From: an uncultured Polyangiaceae bacterium
Lineage (GTDB): Bacteria > Myxococcota_A > Polyangia > Polyangiales > Houyiibacteriaceae
Direction of reading: 5' to 3'
Length of the DNA: 10,120 nt
NCBI GenBank assembly: GCA_947258625.1
Contig: CAMYJN010000046.1
Location: 1-10,120 of the forward strand
How positions within the stretch are numbered: the stretch's first letter is position 1; the number at the start of each line of letters is the position of its first letter. Below the pieces are notes generated by a model. It had not been told where the DNA came from and did not search any database. It saw nothing but the letters and a program-made list of their open reading frames with translations. Positions 5,819-10,120 of this stretch are shown piece by piece. Position numbers and translations under genes: made by a program.

Positions 5819-6640
5819 ATGCGCGAGCTCGATGGGAAAGTTGCGGTGGTGACGGGGGCTGGACACGGCATTGGGCGTGAAACAGCGCTCGCCCTCGCGG
5901 CCAAACGGTGCCGGCTTGCAATTTGCGACGTGAATGAGGCCGCGCTCGAAAGTGTGCGCCACGAGCTCGAGGTCGGCGGTGCCAACGTGACCGCGCATCG
6001 CGTCGACGTCTCCGACAAGGCACAGATGGAGGCTTTCGCGGACGAGGTCGTCCGTGCCCACGGCGCAGCCAACATCCTCATCAATAACGCCGGCGTCACT
6101 GTCTACGCTTCCTTCGAAGAGCACAGCGTCGAAGACCTCGAATGGATCCTCGGCGTGAACCTCTGGGGCGTGATTTACGGCTGCAAGTTCTTCCTGCCTC
6201 ACCTCAAGGCGGGCGGCGAGGGTCACATCGTCAACCTGTCGAGCGTGTTCGGCATCATCGCGCCGCCGCTTCAGACGAGCTACGTGGCAAGCAAGTTTGC
6301 GGTCCGGGGTTTCAGCGAGTCGTTGCGGGCAGAGTTGGCCGACGACCACGTAGGCGTCACCTCGGTCCATCCTGGCGCAATCAAAACCAACATCATTCAG
6401 AACGCTCGCTTGGTCACCGACTCGCACCAAGAGCTCCGGAACACGACCCAGGAGCTTTTCGATCGACTTGGCACGACGCCCGATGTCGTCGGTGCGCGGA
6501 TCGTCAAGGCCATCGAGTACAATTCGCCCCGGGTGTTGATCACCAAAGAAGCGCGGGTGGCGGATGCGTTGAAGCGTCTGATGCCTGCAACCACCGACGG
6601 CATCGTGGCCCGCGTGTTCAAGAGGATCTCCCCGCGGTAG
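5819..6640 (+). CDS. Short-chain dehydrogenase/reductase (classical SDR)
   Basis: Classical SDRs oxidise alcohols or reduce carbonyls with NAD(P)(H) in the cytoplasm. The 273 aa protein has the cofactor motif TGAGHGIG (12-19), a first-strand acid in LAICDVNE (D37), the NNAG motif (89-92), the structural/catalytic Asn in GVNLWG (N114), and the catalytic Ser-Tyr-Lys set S142, Y155 and K159 (YVASK), followed by VHPGAIKT. D37 at the end of the second strand favours NAD(H) over NADP(H); this is a rule of thumb. The C-terminal tail, with VARVFKRI, is longer than in the shortest classical SDRs. The start is set by the strong GGAGGG site. It is the first gene of a plus-strand pair with an alpha/beta hydrolase 2 bp downstream and is divergent from the FAD dehydrogenase operon. 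Substrate unknown. Confidence 0.93.
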   Translation: MRELDGKVAVVTGAGHGIGRETALALAAKRCRLAICDVNEAALESVRHELEVGGANVTAHRVDVSDKAQMEAFADEVVRAHGAANILINNAGVTVYASFEEHSVEDLEWILGVNLWGVIYGCKFFLPHLKAGGEGHIVNLSSVFGIIAPPLQTSYVASKFAVRGFSESLRAELADDHVGVTSVHPGAIKTNIIQNARLVTDSHQELRNTTQELFDRLGTTPDVVGARIVKAIEYNSPRVLITKEARVADALKRLMPATTDGIVARVFKRISPR

Positions 6641-6642
6641 CC

Positions 6643-7533
6643 GTGGCGGCCGTTCGACGCGAACGTTTCGGAGACTTCAGCGTGCTCCGCCGCGAGGCGA
6701 TCGGTGCAGAGACGGTCACCGTTCATTTCGCCCATGCGACGGGGTTCAACGCCGAGACCTACAGCAGTCTGCTGGCGGAGGTCGAGCCGGCGATCGGCCT
6801 GTACCTGATGGATGCGCGAGGACACGGCCGATCCGAAGCGAGCGCCAATCCTAGGAAGCTTCGATCCTGGCGGCCCTATCGAAACGACCTCGAAGCGTTC
6901 GCGAGCACCCTCCCGCAGCCTCTGATTCTCGCCGGGCATTCGATGGGCGCGACCGTCAGCATGGAGCTTGCCGCGACGCGACCCGATCTAGTCTGTGGCT
7001 TGGTGCTGATCGACCCGGTCATCGTGCCTCCAGCTCAGATCCCGATGCTGGCCCTGGCGCGCACCTTCGGGCTGGCGGACCGCATCGTTCCCATCGCGCA
7101 GATGGCCGCGCGCCGACGGATGGAGTTCCCGTCCAAAGCTGCTGCCGTCGAGAACTATGTCGGCAAGGGTCCATTTCGAACCTGGCCTCGTCAATGGATT
7201 GAAGACTACGTCGAAGGAGGGACGATCGACAACGGCGACGGGACGGTTCGCCTGAGCTGTGACCGCGCCTGGGAGAGCAAGACCTTCGCGATGGCGACCG
7301 TCAATCCGTATCGCGCGCTCCGGAAAGTGCGCTGCCCGATCACCTTGTTCGCGCGCGAGCACGGCGGCCCGCCGTTCACCCGAGAGTCGCGCGAGGCGTT
7401 CATGCGATGCCGGCCGGACACAAGGCTCTTGGTTCTCGAAGACGTCACGCACTTCATGGCGATGGAGCGCCCCGACATCGTTGTCAGGGAGCTCGAGCGT
7501 ATGGCGGAGCTGGTGCTCTCAGAGCTCGGATAG
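6643..7533 (+). CDS. Alpha/beta hydrolase
   Basis: This is a serine hydrolase of the alpha/beta fold, 296 aa from a GTG start. The oxyanion-side motif is HATGFN (31-36, a variant of HG). The DxRGHGRS strand-turn is at about 57-64, the nucleophile elbow is GHSMGA (S100), and the catalytic histidine is in VTHFMAMERPD (H270). The acid after strand 7 is not the usual aspartate: CPITLFAREHG offers E239, while D124 in LIDPV after strand 6 is the alternative. A cap region of about 75 residues lies between strands 6 and 7. The GTG at 6643 starts 2 bp after the SDR stop. A second GTG at 6682 has GGAGA seven bases upstream but would remove the first strand, so I keep 6643. The 3' end overlaps the NAD synthetase gene by 15 bp. 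It could be an esterase, lactonase or C-C hydrolase. Confidence 0.88.
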   Translation: MAAVRRERFGDFSVLRREAIGAETVTVHFAHATGFNAETYSSLLAEVEPAIGLYLMDARGHGRSEASANPRKLRSWRPYRNDLEAFASTLPQPLILAGHSMGATVSMELAATRPDLVCGLVLIDPVIVPPAQIPMLALARTFGLADRIVPIAQMAARRRMEFPSKAAAVENYVGKGPFRTWPRQWIEDYVEGGTIDNGDGTVRLSCDRAWESKTFAMATVNPYRALRKVRCPITLFAREHGGPPFTRESREAFMRCRPDTRLLVLEDVTHFMAMERPDIVVRELERMAELVLSELG

Positions 7534-9474
7534 CTCGCGCTCGAAGCCGCCCGACAAGATGGGAAAGCGGCACCAGGTCTTCGGGTCGAGGTTTTTGTCG
7601 TCGACGTGAAAGGAAGGCGCGTAGCGCTCACGCTTCCACTGGTTGCGCGACCAGAGCTGGAAGAAGCGCTTCACCCAGCCACGGAGGATGTTCTCGTCGT
7701 AGTCCGAAAATTCGCTTTGCAGAATCTCCAGGCAGTCGGCGGGCGGCAGCTTGTCTCCGATCGCGAGCCGTTCGATGACGTCGAGCACCGGGTAAGGCAT
7801 CAGATCACCTTCATCGGTCTGCTCGCTTCCCTTTGGGCGGAGCTCGGCAGTCGGCGTTTGCACGTTGACCGCGTGGAGCGCCGGAATCGGCTGCGCGCCC
7901 TCGGGGCCTTTGCGCTCGAGCCAGAGAAGCCACCGACGAAGAAAGGCCTTGTCGATTCCGGCAATCGGACTGAGACCTCCACAGGTGTCGCCGTCCATCG
8001 TCGCATAGCCGACCGCCGCTTCGGAGCGATTGCTCGTCGACAGGAGCAGTGCGCCTCGCATGTTGGCCAGCATCCAGACGCTCGGACCACGCGCGCGGGC
8101 CTGGATGTTCTGAAGCGTGATGTCGTCTTCTTCCCAGGTCAGGGGACGCTCGACGGCATCGGAAATCAGGCTCTCATAGGCGTCGACGATGTGCTGCACG
8201 TCGAGGATGTAGAATGTGGCGCCGATTGCCTCGGCCACCGCCGTGGCGGCGTTGCGCGTGACCTCTCCGCTGTTTTCGGTCGGCTGGTAGGCGCAGCAGA
8301 GGAGCTTTCGGATCCAGTCGCGGGGGCTCGCCTCGGGGTTCATGCCGATCTTTTCCGCGAACCGCTCGGCGCCCAGCTCTGCGATCGCCCGGTCGACCAT
8401 GAGCGAGACGAGACAAGCCGCCGCGGCGGAGTCGGCCCCTCCGCTGATGCTCAGCACGAAACCCCGCGAGTGGCTCTTCCGAAGATAGTCGAAGAGGGCG
8501 AGTGTGAGTGCACGGGTGAATTCCTCTTCTTTGTGGTCTTCGCTGGCTTCCCACGCGGGTGAGCTCGGCGCACTGCGCTCCATCTTCGCGCGCGGAAACT
8601 CGAAGTCGACGCTGATTCTCTTTGCCCCCGGGTCGGTCCGATCCGCCTCGAAGCTGGTGGTCCGGACCTGCTCGGTCCGAGATGCTTCGATGTCGATGAC
8701 GGCAGTCGTCAAGACCGAATCATCGAAGGTGAGCCGCTGCGATCGGGCCAACATCTTGCCGTTCTGTGCGATGTAGCAACCGCCATCGTAGATCACGCGA
8801 CCGGCCTCGTTGCCGAGCAAGTTGGCGTAGAGATAGCCCACCGCCATCGAGCGAGAGCCTTCGAGGACCAGGCGCTCGCGCACCTCGTGCTTGCCAAACG
8901 CGAAGTGACTCGCGCTCGGGTTCACGATGATGTCCATCGCATGGCCGTCGATCGCCCCGCGGCGTTGCGCGACCCAGGCGTCCTCGCAAATCTCGAAGCC
9001 AACGCGCACGCCCGCGAAATCGAAGAAGACGTCGCCAAACGGGTAGCTTTTGCCGTCGCGCTCGAGCTCGACCACTTGATGGTTGGGCCAAGGCTTGAAC
9101 CAGCGCGGCTCGTAGTGAAGGCCTTCGCCCGCCAGGTGTTCTTTGGCAGCAAAGCCTGCAATGTGACCGTCCGCCACGACGCAGGCGGTGTTGTAAAGAC
9201 CCCCTCGGCGACGCACGGGCATCCCGATGCTCACCACCATGCCCTTGGTTTGCGGCAGCAGCTCCATCAGCATCGACCAAGCGCGATTCGCAACGTCCGG
9301 ACCAAGAAACGCATCTTCGCAGCCGTAGCCCGTCGTGCACAGCTCGGGCAGCACGAGCAGCGCCGCGCCTTCGAGGTGTGCTTGCCGCAAGACCGCCTCG
9401 ATGCGCCGCTGGTTGCCGCCCCAGTCGAGTGGCGTCTGATTCAACGACGCGGTCGCGACCTTGATCGGGATCAT
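7519..9474 (-). CDS. nadE: Glutamine-dependent NAD+ synthetase
   Basis: This enzyme makes NAD+ from deamido-NAD+ (nicotinic acid adenine dinucleotide), ATP and glutamine, the last step of NAD synthesis. At 651 aa it carries both domains. An N-terminal nitrilase-like glutaminase has catalytic Glu in LPELCTTGYG (E44), Lys in AAKEHLAGEG (K111) and Cys in FEICEDAW (C163). The C-terminal synthetase has the ATP PP-loop LSISGGADSA (341-350) and the NAD synthetase segments STSNRSEAAVGY and TPTAELRP. The C-terminus, with GWVKRFFQLWSRNQWKRERYAP, and the segment GEGLHYEPRWFKPW resemble human NADSYN1 more than the short ammonia-dependent NadE. The start at 9474 has GAAGG four bases upstream. It converges on the alpha/beta hydrolase (15 bp overlap) and is divergent from the acyl-CoA dehydrogenase gene. 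It is probably a single-gene transcript and likely essential if it is the only copy. Confidence 0.97.
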   Translation of the reverse strand: MIPIKVATASLNQTPLDWGGNQRRIEAVLRQAHLEGAALLVLPELCTTGYGCEDAFLGPDVANRAWSMLMELLPQTKGMVVSIGMPVRRRGGLYNTACVVADGHIAGFAAKEHLAGEGLHYEPRWFKPWPNHQVVELERDGKSYPFGDVFFDFAGVRVGFEICEDAWVAQRRGAIDGHAMDIIVNPSASHFAFGKHEVRERLVLEGSRSMAVGYLYANLLGNEAGRVIYDGGCYIAQNGKMLARSQRLTFDDSVLTTAVIDIEASRTEQVRTTSFEADRTDPGAKRISVDFEFPRAKMERSAPSSPAWEASEDHKEEEFTRALTLALFDYLRKSHSRGFVLSISGGADSAAAACLVSLMVDRAIAELGAERFAEKIGMNPEASPRDWIRKLLCCAYQPTENSGEVTRNAATAVAEAIGATFYILDVQHIVDAYESLISDAVERPLTWEEDDITLQNIQARARGPSVWMLANMRGALLLSTSNRSEAAVGYATMDGDTCGGLSPIAGIDKAFLRRWLLWLERKGPEGAQPIPALHAVNVQTPTAELRPKGSEQTDEGDLMPYPVLDVIERLAIGDKLPPADCLEILQSEFSDYDENILRGWVKRFFQLWSRNQWKRERYAPSFHVDDKNLDPKTWCRFPILSGGFERELSEL

Positions 9475-9519
9475 GCACCTTCTCTAGCACCGCTCCGCGC
9501 TGCCGAGCCTGTTTGAGGA

Positions 9520-9548
9520 TTGACTGGCTAGGAGAGGGGGCGTATGAT
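9520..9548 (+). promoter_or_regulatory. Sigma70-type promoter for the acyl-CoA dehydrogenase gene
   Basis: TTGACT (9520-9525) and TATGAT (9543-9548) are separated by exactly 17 bp, each one mismatch from the consensus TTGACA and TATAAT. Transcription would start near 9555, giving a leader of about 34 bases before ATG 9589. This is the clearest promoter in the window. Confidence 0.7.
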
Positions 9549-9576
9549 GATTTCATTGATTGTCATTTCCTGCTAA
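9547..9576 (-). promoter_or_regulatory. Weak candidate promoter for nadE
   Basis: Read on the minus strand, TTAGCA (9576-9571) and AATCAT (9552-9547) are 18 bp apart, each matching four of six consensus bases. The -10 would overlap the last two bases of the plus-strand -10 box, so the two promoters could compete. The match is modest. Confidence 0.25.
9549..9567 (+). repeat. Tandem direct repeat over the transcription start region
   Basis: GATTTCATT (9549-9557) is followed at once by GATTGTCATT (9558-9567): two copies of GATT-N1/2-CATT. They lie directly downstream of the -10 box and cover the expected start of the acyl-CoA dehydrogenase transcript, a usual place for a repressor site. A short inverted repeat ATGA-TT-TCAT (9547-9556) overlaps them. 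The function is inferred from position. Confidence 0.4.
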
Positions 9577-9588
9577 GTCGAGTAACGT

Positions 9589-10120
9589 ATGGCCTTTCAG
9601 CAAGCCCCTCCAAGCCTTGGAAATCAATACGATTCTGATTCGCTTCTCCGCGAGTACCTGGAGCGAACCCTCCCAGCCGAGCTTCTCGAGCGGTTCGAGC
9701 CGGAGTACCGCGAGCTCGGCTCGCTCAACGGCGGCGAGCTCTATCGACTGTCCTTGGCCGATCTCGAAAACGAACCGGTTCACAGGGTTTGGGATGCCTG
9801 GGGCAATCGGGTCGACGAGGTTGAAGTCACGGAGGTCTGGAAGCGGGCGCAGGTGCTCTGCGCCGAACACGGCCTGGTGGCCGCTGGTTATGACGCGGAG
9901 CTCGGACAGTACGCGCGCGTCCACCAGCACATCTTGAACTACGTCGCGCAGGCCTCGCTCGACACCTACAATTGCCCGTTGGCCATGACCGACGGCGCGT
10001 CCCGCACGCTGCTCGATTCGGGCAACCAGGCGCTCATCGATCGCGCGCTTCCGCGGCTGTTGTCGCGCGACCCGGCCAAGATGTGGACCTCCGGTCAATG
10101 GATGACCGAGCGCATCGGCG
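9589..10120 (+). CDS. Acyl-CoA dehydrogenase, AidB-like subgroup, N-terminal part (3' end outside window)
   Basis: Acyl-CoA dehydrogenases use FAD to introduce an alpha,beta double bond into acyl-CoA; the AidB subgroup is partly linked to DNA alkylation response and many members are of unknown substrate. The 177 visible residues run off the window end without a stop. After a short N-terminal stretch come a helical region with VWDAWGNRVDEVEV and WKRAQVLCAEHGLVAAG (about 68-100), the PLAMTDGASRTLL segment (about 130-142), and MWTSGQWMTERIG (165-177), the start of the flavin-contacting motif that in the family continues to GGSDV. The long N-terminal helical part and WTSGQWMTE fit the AidB-like group better than short-chain enzymes. 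The ATG at 9589 has only a weak GAG upstream, but a good sigma70 promoter lies 40 bp before it. The catalytic base and any C-terminal DNA-binding region are outside the window. Confidence 0.85.
   Translation, partial: MAFQQAPPSLGNQYDSDSLLREYLERTLPAELLERFEPEYRELGSLNGGELYRLSLADLENEPVHRVWDAWGNRVDEVEVTEVWKRAQVLCAEHGLVAAGYDAELGQYARVHQHILNYVAQASLDTYNCPLAMTDGASRTLLDSGNQALIDRALPRLLSRDPAKMWTSGQWMTERIG

Larger units (their letters stand above)
9475..9588. promoter_or_regulatory. Divergent intergenic region between nadE and acyl-CoA dehydrogenase
   Basis: This 114 bp region has an AT-rich core (about 9541-9580) in GC-rich surroundings. It carries the plus-strand promoter, a weaker minus-strand promoter candidate and a tandem direct repeat, each listed separately. 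No riboswitch-like structure or terminator is apparent. Confidence 0.6.

Noticed and set aside
5685..6023. N-terminal extension of the FAD dehydrogenase frame by 113 residues
   Set aside because: The extension is arginine-rich, overlaps the divergent SDR gene and precedes a standard FAD Rossmann N-terminus; family proteins begin near ATG 5684.
6142..6642. Extension of the hydrolase frame back over the SDR gene
   Set aside because: This part is an out-of-frame shadow of the SDR coding sequence, rich in Arg, Gly and His; homology to the hydrolase fold begins after GTG 6643.
1..10120. Defence island, prophage, insertion sequence, CRISPR array or RNA gene
   Set aside because: All sizeable stretches are occupied by recognisable metabolic genes, and no terminal inverted repeats, transposase, integrase, spaced repeats or tRNA-like sequence were seen.

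Overview
The window is GC-rich bacterial chromosome, densely packed with metabolic genes on both strands. No phage, transposon, CRISPR, tRNA or rRNA signal is visible. One intergenic region carries a good sigma70-type promoter. The gene repertoire (AidB-like acyl-CoA dehydrogenase, COG3573-type FAD dehydrogenase, sirtuin next to a GNAT, eukaryote-like NAD synthetase) fits a deltaproteobacterial or Myxococcota-type genome. That placement is a guess from gene style; no marker gene is present.

Layout: (1) 1-1145, plus strand: the C-terminal part of a Sir2 deacylase, then a GNAT acetyltransferase. (2) 1142-5684, minus strand: a tightly packed four-gene operon, in transcription order a COG3573-type FAD dehydrogenase, a ThDP (TPP) enzyme of the acetolactate synthase superfamily, an exported DUF442-type phosphatase/sulfurtransferase-like protein, and a DJ-1/PfpI protein. 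Spacings are 3 bp, a start/stop overlap or 8 bp gap, and a 4 bp ATGA overlap. (3) 5685-5818: a divergent intergenic region. (4) 5819-7533, plus strand: a short-chain dehydrogenase and an alpha/beta hydrolase 2 bp apart. (5) 7519-9474, minus strand: a complete glutamine-dependent NAD+ synthetase whose 3' end overlaps the hydrolase by 15 bp. (6) 9475-9588: a second divergent region with a TTGACT-17-TATGAT promoter and a tandem direct repeat. (7) 9589 to the window end, plus strand: the N-terminal part of an AidB-like acyl-CoA dehydrogenase.

How the genes may work together: the sirtuin/GNAT pair looks like a writer/eraser module for protein lysine acylation. The minus-strand operon joins a flavin dehydrogenase, a C-C bond-forming or -cleaving ThDP enzyme and a DJ-1 protein (a family linked to reactive-carbonyl handling and oxidative stress), so a small oxidative pathway with a carbonyl-protective partner is a reasonable hypothesis. 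The divergent SDR/hydrolase pair may belong to the same pathway. Substrates cannot be read from the sequence. I see no clearly new defence or mobile system; the least explained unit is the four-gene redox/ThDP/DUF442/DJ-1 operon.
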